Source: JAWLHJ01 sp040904945
GTDB taxonomy: Bacteria > Gemmatimonadota > Gemmatimonadetes > Longimicrobiales > Gaopeijiaceae
Direction: 5' to 3'
Length of the DNA stretch: 5,913 nucleotides
Assembly (NCBI GenBank): GCA_040904945.1
Contig: JBBDSM010000091.1
Location: 1 to 5,913, forward strand
The notes below the pieces were generated by a model. It was given only the letters and a program-made list of their open reading frames with translations, did no database searches and was not told where the DNA came from. The position numbers were made by a program, and so were the translations under genes. Below are positions 1 through 5,748 of this stretch, in pieces (position 1 is the first letter of the stretch; each line of letters starts with the position of its first letter).

Positions 1-2
1 TT

Positions 3-434
3 GATCGCAATCAGGCCCGCCACGCCGTCGCTGAGATTGCCGGTGAGCAAAACGCCGATCACGCGATCGCCATACTCCACCGCAACAGACTGGAACATGG
101 GATCGATTGCGGGTCGCGAATGGTGGTGTTTAGGCCCTCGTTCAAGCCTTAGCAGGCCTTGTCGCACCACCATGTGATGATCCGGCGGCGCCACATAAGC
201 ATGGCCTGCCTTAAAAGCATCGCCATCCTTCGGCTCTTCGCATTTCAGGTTTGCGTGTTGGTTCAAAACCTTAGGCAGGAGCGAGGGGAACACAGGGCTT
301 CGATGCAGCGTCATGGCGATGGCCGCCGGAAAATCTGCGGGCAGGTGCTCTAGCAGATACGAAAAAGCTTCTACGCCACCTGCCGACGCGCCGATTACAA
401 TGATGTCGCGCTTGATTGCGTTTTCGGTGATCAC
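3..434 (-). CDS. cheB: CheB-like protein-glutamate methylesterase, 3' end cut by window
   Basis: The 144 visible residues match the CheB methylesterase catalytic domain, which removes methyl groups from (or deamidates) glutamyl residues of chemoreceptors in the cytoplasm. The motif VIGASAGGVEA carries the nucleophile Ser17, His44 lies in TLHRSP, and Asp136 lies in LLTGNLSDG. Their order and spacing fit the Ser-His-Asp triad known from Salmonella CheB. VAPPDHH and RPAIDPMF are further family signatures. There is no N-terminal receiver domain: the catalytic domain begins within ten residues of the start, as in stand-alone CheB homologues tied to other signalling systems. The start is GTG at 434-432; an in-frame TAA at 446-444 rules out anything further upstream. 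The GTG overlaps the stop of the upstream gene in a GTGA arrangement, so the two are probably translationally coupled. The C-terminus lies outside the window. Family assignment is secure; the chemoreceptor partner is unknown. Confidence 0.88.
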   Translation of the reverse strand, partial: MITENAIKRDIIVIGASAGGVEAFSYLLEHLPADFPAAIAMTLHRSPVFPSLLPKVLNQHANLKCEEPKDGDAFKAGHAYVAPPDHHMVVRQGLLRLERGPKHHHSRPAIDPMFQSVAVEYGDRVIGVLLTGNLSDGVAGLIAI

Positions 435-841
435 GTTTGCACGTTACCGGCAGGGGCACCCGTGGGGCCATCTTGGCCCAACAAGTCGCACAGACGGCGA
501 GACATTTGTCGCGCGCGCGCAGCGCGCTGAGCGAAAGCGTCGGCCGCCTCTGAAGCCTCTGTTTCCCGAGCTTTGCCTTCAAGCGCTTCGCAAAGCAAAT
601 TGATCTCGTTGTAGGTCTCAATCGTGCTCCAAAGCGCTTGTTCAACCTGGATCTCTTTCGCCTCCATCAAGCTTTCCTGCGAAAAAGCATGGCCCACATG
701 GCAAGTGAAGTGCATGTGTGAGTGCGCGCCAAGCACTTCCACGGCCAGCACGCCCCGGCAATCGGGACATCCAAGATCAGTTAAACGTCCCTGTCGTCCC
801 TCAACGATCAGCTTCGCAATCTGCTGTTCAGCATTGCCCAT
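431..841 (-). CDS. Stand-alone CheB C-terminal accessory domain protein (Cys-rich, helical)
   Basis: A 136-residue protein matching the accessory region usually fused to the C-terminus of CheB-family methylesterases. Signatures are CPDCRGVL (Cys25, Cys28) and FTCHVGHAFSQESL (Cys47, His51), which could form a zinc-ribbon-like site, followed by a helical tail with the family pattern around QALWSTIE. Residues 65-120 look helical and rich in Glu, Ala and Arg. Here it is a separate gene placed before the methylesterase rather than after it. The ATG at 841-839 is preceded six bases upstream by AGGGG (852-848), and an in-frame TAG at 853-851 blocks any extension, so this looks like a true start rather than the tail of a broken cheB. 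Its stop overlaps the next start by 4 bases. Its role is not established; regulation or partner binding for the methylesterase is an inference. An alternative is the leftover end of a second, decayed cheB. Confidence 0.75.
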   Translation of the reverse strand: MGNAEQQIAKLIVEGRQGRLTDLGCPDCRGVLAVEVLGAHSHMHFTCHVGHAFSQESLMEAKEIQVEQALWSTIETYNEINLLCEALEGKARETEASEAADAFAQRAARARQMSRRLCDLLGQDGPTGAPAGNVQT

Positions 842-847
842 CGCCCA

Positions 848-852
848 CCCCT
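848..852 (-). promoter_or_regulatory. Ribosome binding site of the CheB accessory-domain gene
   Basis: On the minus strand AGGGG lies six bases before the ATG at 841. It overlaps the in-frame TAG that closes the frame upstream. It is the main reason to treat the accessory-domain gene as complete at its 5' end. Confidence 0.5.
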
Positions 853-853
853 A

Positions 854-869
854 TGCCAGTTGTGTCCCA
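854..869 (-). promoter_or_regulatory. Possible sigma-54 (-24/-12) promoter, weak candidate
   Basis: The minus strand reads TGGGACACAACTGGCA. Compared with the sigma-54 consensus TGGCACG-N4-TTGCA it keeps the GG and GC dinucleotides at the correct 10-base spacing, with mismatches at C4, G7 and the second T of the -12 box. It faces the accessory-domain gene. The predicted transcription start would fall about two bases before the ATG, leaving no room for the AGGGG site in the message, which argues against it. Confidence 0.18.
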
Positions 870-1080
870 AGCTCAGCACCTACACCTACGAACAGGGGGG
901 CAAGAGGCGTTCCAACAGAGCACGTCCCCCTTCAGCATGCTCCGCGATCCGCGGTACAGCAGAAGCGCCTGGTATTCCGGGTAGTCGTCGCGGAACGGAC
1001 CGCTCTTGCGCCCGCCGCCTCCCGGGGACGCGGAGCACCGGATGCTGGCGTGGTACCGGACTCTCCTTCTCCTCATGCCG

Positions 1081-1096
1081 CCCGTCTGGAGACGGG
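1081..1096. other. Short hairpin between genes
   Basis: CCCGTC, a TGGA loop and GACGGG form a perfect six-base-pair stem with a four-base loop. It lies about 70 bases downstream of the stop of the small membrane protein gene. No T-run follows on either strand, so it is not a classical intrinsic terminator, though it could still stall or protect a transcript end. Confidence 0.3.
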
Positions 1097-1168
1097 AGCA
1101 CGGGCCGCCGAGGAAGTGTGGGTGCGCGGAAAGGGTAGTGGTCCCGGTCGACCGAATTCTACTCGGCC

Positions 1169-1657
1169 CTACCGGCCGATGAGATCCGACAACCGCTGAC
1201 CCAACGCCGCGAGCACGGTTCGCTGGCCCGCCAGATCCTCGGCTACCCGCACATCCAGGGCCGCGATGTCCGATTGAATTGAGCGGAAGGCATCCGCATC
1301 GATCCCGAGCAATTCCGGTTGCGTGCGGCCGAGCGCGCCCTCGACCTGCTCGAGTCGGTCATTGGCGATGCCGAAGTTCCGTGCATCCACGGCCAACATG
1401 GTCTGGTAGAGAAGGGACAACGCATGTTGTGCGCTGGCCTCCGATCGCGCCCGCTCCGCGTCTGTCTCGGCATCCGCGACCTGGCCCTCCAACTGACCCA
1501 CCCGGTCGTTCAGGTCACCGACCGGTGCGCCGCCGGCCATGTACCCGACGCCGAAGGCCACGATGAAGAGCGCGAGGATCCCGATTCCCCAGGCGGCCCA
1601 GCGCGGAAGACCCCCTGGGCCCGAGGGAGAATCGGAATGCGAGGTGTCGGCGCTCAT
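1169..1657 (-). CDS. Small membrane-anchored coiled-coil protein, unknown function
   Basis: A 162-residue protein I do not recognise as a named family. Residues 1-20 are polar and rich in Ser, Gly and Pro. A single hydrophobic segment at about 21-43 (WGIGILALFIVAFGVGYMAGG) would anchor it in the cytoplasmic membrane. Residues 46-75 have a heptad-like pattern rich in Asp, Glu, Ala and Arg, and the rest (78-160) looks almost wholly helical, with repeated Leu/Ala spacing suggesting a helical bundle. The few charged residues before the segment make topology uncertain; a periplasmic C-terminal domain is the likelier reading. The ATG at 1657-1655 was chosen because GGAAG lies six bases upstream and the hydrophobic segment then falls near the N-terminus; the frame is open to 1975 but that extension is Arg-rich and unlike a protein N-terminus. 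The gene is divergent from the large sensor kinase, so the two may share a control region. Confidence 0.68.
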   Translation of the reverse strand: MSADTSHSDSPSGPGGLPRWAAWGIGILALFIVAFGVGYMAGGAPVGDLNDRVGQLEGQVADAETDAERARSEASAQHALSLLYQTMLAVDARNFGIANDRLEQVEGALGRTQPELLGIDADAFRSIQSDIAALDVRVAEDLAGQRTVLAALGQRLSDLIGR

Positions 1658-1786
1658 GATGGGCTTCCAGTCTGCGAGGAGGTGCGATCCGGGCGTGGAA
1701 CCCGAACTACGAAGAAAACGAGCAATCAACGTGCCACCGGTCGACGCCCGAAGCAATCGAGATTCTGGGATGGCGTCGCGAGAGAA

Positions 1787-1806
1787 GTGCCGCGCGGACG
1801 CGGCAC
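1787..1806. repeat. Perfect inverted repeat (8-bp stem, 4-base loop)
   Basis: GTGCCGCG (1787-1794), loop CGGA, then CGCGGCAC (1799-1806). The arms are exactly complementary. It sits roughly midway between the two divergent starts, 130 bases from one and 171 from the other. It could be an operator for a dimeric regulator, or an RNA hairpin in a leader. No T-run follows, so it is not an obvious terminator. Confidence 0.5.
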
Positions 1807-1965
1807 GTTCAGGATGACCCCGGGTGCGCGGGCGGCGCAGCTCTTCGAGATGTGGGCGGTTGCCAGAGGGGACGCATTTACTTGCCGCCGAGCGGGGGGC
1901 TACGTTGTCCCAAGTCTCCCGGAGCGGCCTCCCGCTATCCCGGGTGCCCCAGACGAGACTCCTTC

Positions 1966-1970
1966 GGAGG
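1966..1970 (+). promoter_or_regulatory. Ribosome binding site of the sensor kinase
   Basis: GGAGG lies six bases before GTG at 1977-1979. It fixes the kinase start, placing the hydrophobic signal peptide core directly after a short basic N-terminus. Upstream in-frame starts, such as the one at 1824, lack such a site and would add an Arg-rich stretch before the signal peptide. Confidence 0.65.
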
Positions 1971-1976
1971 GTCAAC

Positions 1977-2285
1977 GTGCGTGTCGGCGTTCGAGCGATG
2001 GTGGCTGTCGTTCTGCTGCTCGTTCTCGTGGCGCCCCTGCTGAACGCTCAGGCGCCCTACGAGCCCGTGCGTCCCGAGCCCGCATCGGAGAGCTGGCGCT
2101 GGCGGACGTTTCCCGACCTCGCAAGGCTGGGGGTCCGCGTGGTCCATTCTTCGAGGACAGGTTCCATGTGGGTCGGAGCGGCCGACGGCGTGTTCCGGTT
2201 CGACGGTATCGAGGCCGTTCGGATGGACGGAACCGGTGCGCCGGATCGCCCGGTCGACCACATCTTGGAGAACCTGGGGCGGTGA
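1977..2285 (+). CDS. Sensor kinase, N-terminal fragment: signal peptide and first propeller blade
   Basis: About 102 residues, starting at GTG 1977 behind a GGAGG site. Residues 1-7 include basic Arg2 and Arg6; residues 8-22 form a hydrophobic core (VAVVLLLVLVAPLL); the end NAQA fits a signal peptidase cleavage near residue 26, so the sensor part is exported. Residues 62-76 (GSMWVGAADGVFRFDG) are the first blade motif of the two-component-regulator propeller type. The frame ends at TGA 2283-2285, just after a GGGG run. Reading one base later continues smoothly into the next piece (ILENLGGDLLAAADGV), so this is the front of the kinase and not a separate small gene. Confidence 0.75.
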   Translation: MRVGVRAMVAVVLLLVLVAPLLNAQAPYEPVRPEPASESWRWRTFPDLARLGVRVVHSSRTGSMWVGAADGVFRFDGIEAVRMDGTGAPDRPVDHILENLGR

Positions 2286-5214
2286 TCTTCTGGCGGCGGC
2301 GGACGGAGTCATCCACCGGTGGGACGGGTCGGCGTGGAGCCGCGAGGGGCCCCACGGCGAGCCGCCGGGTTTCTCGGTGCGGGGCTTCACCCAGGATACG
2401 ACCGGAAGTGTCTGGGCCGCCACCACGTGGGGACTGCTCCGCCTGGGTCCTTCGCCCGAGCTACTGACAAGCCAAGATGTGGTCGAGGCCCTTTTCAGCG
2501 TGGCCCCCGAACTGAACCCCCAGGCCGTGCCCACCGGAATCCTCCCCGGCAGACCCTGGGGGCCGGGATTCGGGTTGCGGGTGAGCGGCTCGGCGATTCC
2601 CACCGGATCGCCCATGATCGTGTTGGCGGTGGCCCCTGGCGGTCCCGCCGCGGCGGCCGGAATCGTCCCGGGCGACCGTCTGCTGCCCCCGCCCGACCTG
2701 GTAGGGAGCTGGAGCGTCCGTCGCATCGAGGAACCCGATGGGCCGGCGAGCTTCCTGGTGCAGGATGCGGAGAACCAGGAGGAGCGACGAATCACCCTCA
2801 CCCCGGAGGAGACGGAGGGAGAGGTGGTCCGTCCCGACATCATCGGGGTGCACGCCACGGCCAAGGGATGGTTGTGGATGGTGAGACCCAGGGGAGAGCT
2901 CCTGCGATTCGACCCCGCCGGTGATCCCCTCGACTCGTCCACGTGGACCCACTTCGACCAGGAGGACGGACTGGACTTGGCGGGGGCGACGCGGGTCCGT
3001 GGTGCCCCGGATGGTACCGTCTGGTCGGTGTCGGAAAGTGGCCTGGGGGGCGTGAACTGGTTCGACGGCGAGACGTGGACCTCGTTCACATTGTCCAGCA
3101 TCGGAGGTGGCGATATCAACCCATCGGTCCTCCCCACGCGGGATGGGGCGGTGTGGGTGGCAGGGCAAAGCGGGGTCCACGTCTGGCGCTCCGGACAATG
3201 GAGTGTGTTCACCCTGTCCGATGCGCCCTTGCCCGGCGGCAGCCTCCGTCTCGAGGAGGACCTGGCGGGACGGGTCTGGATGGTGGGATCGGGGGGTGAG
3301 ACCGTGGTGCTGGACCAGGGGTCCAGCCGCTGGACATCCCTTGAAGACCTCTCGTTCCAGGCGGCCTCTTCCGACGGGCGGGAGCGTTGGTACCTGGACA
3401 ACACGGGGCGGGTCGTCCGGGAGGGACCTGCGGGGGCATGGCGCTCGTTCGGGCCGGAGCACGGCCTCATGAACGCGCCCACCGCAGTGGTCCTGGATGC
3501 GACAGGCACCCCCTGGGCCGCGGGGGGACACGATGGTGTGGCGGCAACGGCGCGACTGGAGGGCGGCGACCAGTGGTCCAGGACCCTCCACCCGGAACTG
3601 TCGTGGAGCATCGACTACCGTGCGGCCTTCCTGGCCCCGGACGGTGTCCTCTGGTTCGGCGGCGTGGTGGATCGCTTCGGAGACCGGGGTCAGAGAGGCG
3701 GGGTGCTCAGCTTCGACGGCGCGTGGACACATCATCTATCCCCAGCCGCACCGGGGTCGGCCTACGGTATTGCAGCCACGGCCGACGGGCGGGTGTGGGT
3801 GGGTGGACGGGACGGTCTGTTCGCCTACGACGGCACGGCATGGGAGCGGGTGGCCGTGCCCGAGGCTCTCTCCGCATCCACCATCGATGTGGTCCACAGT
3901 CGAGGCGACGAGACGCTGTGGGTGGGGTCTCGGGCCGTTGGGCTGTTCCGCTACACCCATGGCGACTGGACCCAATTCGGCTTGACCGAGGGACTCCCAG
4001 CGAACAGCATCGTCGACGTCTTGAGCGACGAGGACGGGACCTGGGCTCTGACGGGGGCGGGTCTCGCCCGCTTCGATGGCGCCTCGTGGAGCTCCCACGG
4101 CTTTGGCCCGGGGCTGCCCACGGCCCTCCGCGGTCGCCTCCGCAGGGGGCCGGACAGCTTGCTCTGGCTCACGACCTTCCACCCGTCCACCTCCGGGCTG
4201 ACCCTCAACCGGGTCGAACCGCCGTACCGGGGCCGGTCCATCGGGATCGCCCCCGACACTCTGGCCCCGGCCACCTCCCTCCGAGCGGTTCCACCGCAGA
4301 TCTCACGCCCGGGGAACCTGTCCCTGTTTTGGACGGGAGCCGACCCCTGGAACGTCACGGCCCCCTCCAACCTGGAGTTCTCGGTGCGGGTGGACGACGG
4401 GGCCTGGTCGCCGTTTTCCCGGGAGACGAGCCGGTTCCTGGACGCCCTGCCCGCCGGATCCCACGACATCGCCGTCCGGGCAAGGGACGCGGACGGAAAC
4501 GTGGAGGTCCTGCCCGCCGCGACGTCTGTCGTGGTGGAGCCACCCGTCTGGCAACTGCTCTGGTTCCAGCTGTTGGTGGGGTCCCTCGTGCTGGTAGGGT
4601 TGTGGCAGACCCGCCGGGTGTTCGTCCGGGACCGGGCCCTCCGGGTGGCCAATGCGGAGCTGGAAGACCGCGTTCTCGAGCGAACCCGGGAACTGGAGGC
4701 TGCCTACGGGGACCTCGCCCGCTCGGTGGACGATCGGAAGGAGATCGAGGGTCGGCTCCGACAGGCCCAGAAGATGGATGCACTGGGCAGGCTCGCAGGG
4801 GGTCTGGCCCACGACTTCAACAACCTTCTCACGGTCATCTCCGCCAATACCTCGCTCACTCTTCTGGATGCGAACGAGGAGCAACGGGAGGGGCTTGAGT
4901 CGGTCCTTCAGGCCACACACGAGGCCGAGGCCCTGACCCGTCGGCTGCTGGCTCTTGGGCGACAGCAGGAGCTGGAGCCGGTTTCTGTGGACCTCAGCGC
5001 CGCGCTTCGCAACATGCTCCCTCTCCTCAAGCCCCTGACCAGGGGGGAGGTGGAACTGCGGCTCGATCTTCCCGACGGCCTGCCCCTGGTGCGCCACGAC
5101 CCGGGTCAATTGCAACAGGTCGTGCTCAACATCGTCATGAACGCCATCGACGCCATGCCCGATGGCGGCCGTCTCTCGATCCGCACCGAACGTGTGGAGT
5201 TGGACGCCGGGTAA
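2236..5214 (+). CDS. Sensor histidine kinase, main part: propeller, PDZ-like domain, Y_Y_Y, TM, HisKA, partial HATPase
   Basis: The open frame gives 992 residues; the first 14 (from GTG 2236) are out of frame with the real protein, and kinase sequence begins at 2278. Repeated blade motifs such as VWVGGRDGLFAYDG and LWVGSRAVGLFRY, with WT/WS at blade ends, bring the total with the first fragment to about 14, enough for two seven-bladed propellers. Residues 110-192 look like a PDZ domain. Residues 690-770 resemble the Y_Y_Y domain that follows propellers in this family. One membrane segment lies at 774-791, then a coiled coil to about 845. HisKA has the motif GGLAHDFNNLL with His859 (codon 4810-4812) as the autophosphorylation site. 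The N box (Asn969 in NIVMNAIDAM) is present, but the frame stops at TAA 5212-5214 before the G1 box, so this piece alone would lack a complete ATP site. It would sense an extracytoplasmic ligand, which is not identifiable here. Confidence 0.85.
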   Translation: MRRIARSTTSWRTWGGDLLAAADGVIHRWDGSAWSREGPHGEPPGFSVRGFTQDTTGSVWAATTWGLLRLGPSPELLTSQDVVEALFSVAPELNPQAVPTGILPGRPWGPGFGLRVSGSAIPTGSPMIVLAVAPGGPAAAAGIVPGDRLLPPPDLVGSWSVRRIEEPDGPASFLVQDAENQEERRITLTPEETEGEVVRPDIIGVHATAKGWLWMVRPRGELLRFDPAGDPLDSSTWTHFDQEDGLDLAGATRVRGAPDGTVWSVSESGLGGVNWFDGETWTSFTLSSIGGGDINPSVLPTRDGAVWVAGQSGVHVWRSGQWSVFTLSDAPLPGGSLRLEEDLAGRVWMVGSGGETVVLDQGSSRWTSLEDLSFQAASSDGRERWYLDNTGRVVREGPAGAWRSFGPEHGLMNAPTAVVLDATGTPWAAGGHDGVAATARLEGGDQWSRTLHPELSWSIDYRAAFLAPDGVLWFGGVVDRFGDRGQRGGVLSFDGAWTHHLSPAAPGSAYGIAATADGRVWVGGRDGLFAYDGTAWERVAVPEALSASTIDVVHSRGDETLWVGSRAVGLFRYTHGDWTQFGLTEGLPANSIVDVLSDEDGTWALTGAGLARFDGASWSSHGFGPGLPTALRGRLRRGPDSLLWLTTFHPSTSGLTLNRVEPPYRGRSIGIAPDTLAPATSLRAVPPQISRPGNLSLFWTGADPWNVTAPSNLEFSVRVDDGAWSPFSRETSRFLDALPAGSHDIAVRARDADGNVEVLPAATSVVVEPPVWQLLWFQLLVGSLVLVGLWQTRRVFVRDRALRVANAELEDRVLERTRELEAAYGDLARSVDDRKEIEGRLRQAQKMDALGRLAGGLAHDFNNLLTVISANTSLTLLDANEEQREGLESVLQATHEAEALTRRLLALGRQQELEPVSVDLSAALRNMLPLLKPLTRGEVELRLDLPDGLPLVRHDPGQLQQVVLNIVMNAIDAMPDGGRLSIRTERVELDAG
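2563..2811 (+). other. PDZ-like domain inserted in the propeller
   Basis: The stretch opens with GPGFGLRVSG, followed by MIVLAVAPGGPAAAAGIVPGDRLL and closes with RRITLTPEE. This order (a GFG carboxylate-binding-loop-like motif, then V-x-PGGPA-x-x-AGI-x-PGD-x-L, then a final strand R-x-I-T-L-T) is the pattern of bacterial PDZ domains such as those in HtrA and site-2 proteases. It lies between blade 3 (VWAATTWGLLRL) and blade 4 (WLWMVRPRGELLRF). PDZ domains bind C-terminal or internal peptides, so it might let the sensor bind a protein or peptide outside the membrane; that role is inferred. The identification rests on motif pattern only. Confidence 0.7.
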
Positions 5215-5694
5215 GCCGCGGTCCACATGGATGTGGTCCCGGGGTGGTACGTCTTGCTGGCCATTTCCGATACGGGCCACGGCATGGACGCCCTGACCCG
5301 GGACCGGATCTTCGAGCCGTTCTTCACGTCGAAGGAGACCGGGACCGGACTGGGGCTGGCCACCGTGTACGGCATCGTTCATCAGAGCGGCGGCCACATC
5401 AGCGTGTACAGCGAGCCGGGGGAAGGCACCACGTTCAAGCTCTTCTTCCCCGTTCTTCCAGCGGTGGGCGACGATGGGGATCCTTCGGACCTCGAGGGGT
5501 TGCGGGGAAGCGAGCGGGTGCTTGTGGTGGAGGCCTATCACGTGACTCGCGCCCTCATCAGCCGCGCCCTCGAGGCCTTTGGCTATTCGGTGCTCGAGGC
5601 AGGGTCTGCGGCGATGGCCCGCGCGATGGCGGCACAGGGCCCTCCCAGCTCGCTGGACGCGCTCGTTGTCGATGTCTTCCTCACGCCTCGCGTC
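5215..5694 (+). pseudogene. Sensor kinase, C-terminal fragment: ATPase G boxes and truncated degenerate receiver domain
   Basis: In the same frame as the main part, directly after the TAA. It supplies the missing ATPase motifs: G1 box ISDTGHGMD, the F-box region RIFEPFFTSK and G2 box GTGLGLATVYGIV, ending near 5460 with a typical FKLFFPV strand. A linker leads into a receiver domain from 5518 (RVLVVEAYHVTRAL). In it the usual acidic pair reads Glu-Ala (codons 5530-5535) instead of Asp-Asp or Glu-Asp, while the phosphoacceptor-like Asp is present in VVDVFLTP (5671-5673). Receiver similarity ends near 5690, after about 57 of the usual 115-120 residues, although the frame stays open to the window's right edge. 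The first in-frame ATG is at 5227, with no clear ribosome binding site, so separate translation seems unlikely. Confidence 0.7.
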
Positions 5695-5748
5695 CTTCGG
5701 TCGAACCAGGATTCCGGGCTGGCCCCGCCCCGCGGCCCGCCCTCCCCC

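Larger units (their letters stand above)
842..1168. other. Gap without a convincing gene; base composition changes here
   Basis: These 327 bases separate the cheB pair from the small membrane protein gene. The left part, to about 900, resembles the moderate-GC DNA of the cheB genes; from about 930 rightward it is strongly GC-rich. A minus-strand frame at 1076-873 encodes a stretch including DDYPEYQALLLYRG, which looks more protein-like than its surroundings but has no clear start signal and no family I recognise; it may be a gene remnant. A small hairpin lies at 1081-1096. I saw no tRNA, repeat array or insertion sequence end. Confidence 0.45.
1658..1976. other. Divergent intergenic region
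   Basis: These 319 bases lie between the divergent starts of the small membrane protein and the kinase, and should hold promoters for both. I could not find a convincing -35/-10 pair: TTGCCA at 1860-1865 has no good partner at 16-18 bases. The clear elements are the perfect inverted repeat at 1787-1806 and the kinase ribosome binding site at 1966-1970. Frames open across this region on both strands are Arg-rich and look like GC-driven chance frames. Confidence 0.5.
1977..5694 (+). pseudogene. Whole hybrid sensor histidine kinase gene, interrupted twice and 3'-truncated
   Basis: This entry joins three pieces that read as one protein of about 1,240 residues when one G is dropped at 2276-2279 and the TAA at 5212-5214 is read through. 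Domains in repaired numbering: signal peptide 1-26; about 14 propeller blade motifs from residue 60 to 745; PDZ-like domain about 196-278 inside the propeller; Y_Y_Y-like domain about 776-856; membrane segment about 860-877; coiled coil about 883-930; HisKA with His945; HATPase ending near 1160; partial receiver domain to about 1237. The order resembles the hybrid two-component systems of Bacteroidetes, but no DNA-binding output domain is visible. Either the gene is decaying or the sequence carries consensus errors; uniform composition and intact motifs on both sides of each break favour recent events or errors over long decay. Confidence 0.7.

Noticed and set aside
624..1199. Plus-strand frame of 191 codons crossing the composition boundary
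   Set aside because: The left half is antisense to the accessory-domain gene, the right half lacks motifs, and no ribosome binding site is evident.
1860..1906. Sigma-70-like promoter for the kinase using TTGCCA and TACGTT
   Set aside because: The boxes are far outside the usual 16-18 base spacing, and other pairings nearby were no better.
1319..2467. Long plus-strand frame of 382 codons
   Set aside because: Arg-, Gly- and Pro-rich with no recognisable motif; antisense to the small membrane protein and out of frame with the propeller, so a high-GC shadow.
1935..3611. Minus-strand frame of 558 codons opposite the kinase
   Set aside because: Rich in Ser, Pro and Arg, no domain pattern, and lies opposite clear propeller repeats; a shadow frame.
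4303..5541. Minus-strand frame of 412 codons opposite the kinase core
   Set aside because: Its His-rich composition mirrors the antisense of HisKA/HATPase codons; the plus strand carries unmistakable kinase motifs.
5691..5748. GC-rich stretch as an intrinsic terminator between convergent genes
   Set aside because: Only a four-base-pair stem (CGGG/CCCG) could be drawn and no T-run follows on either strand.
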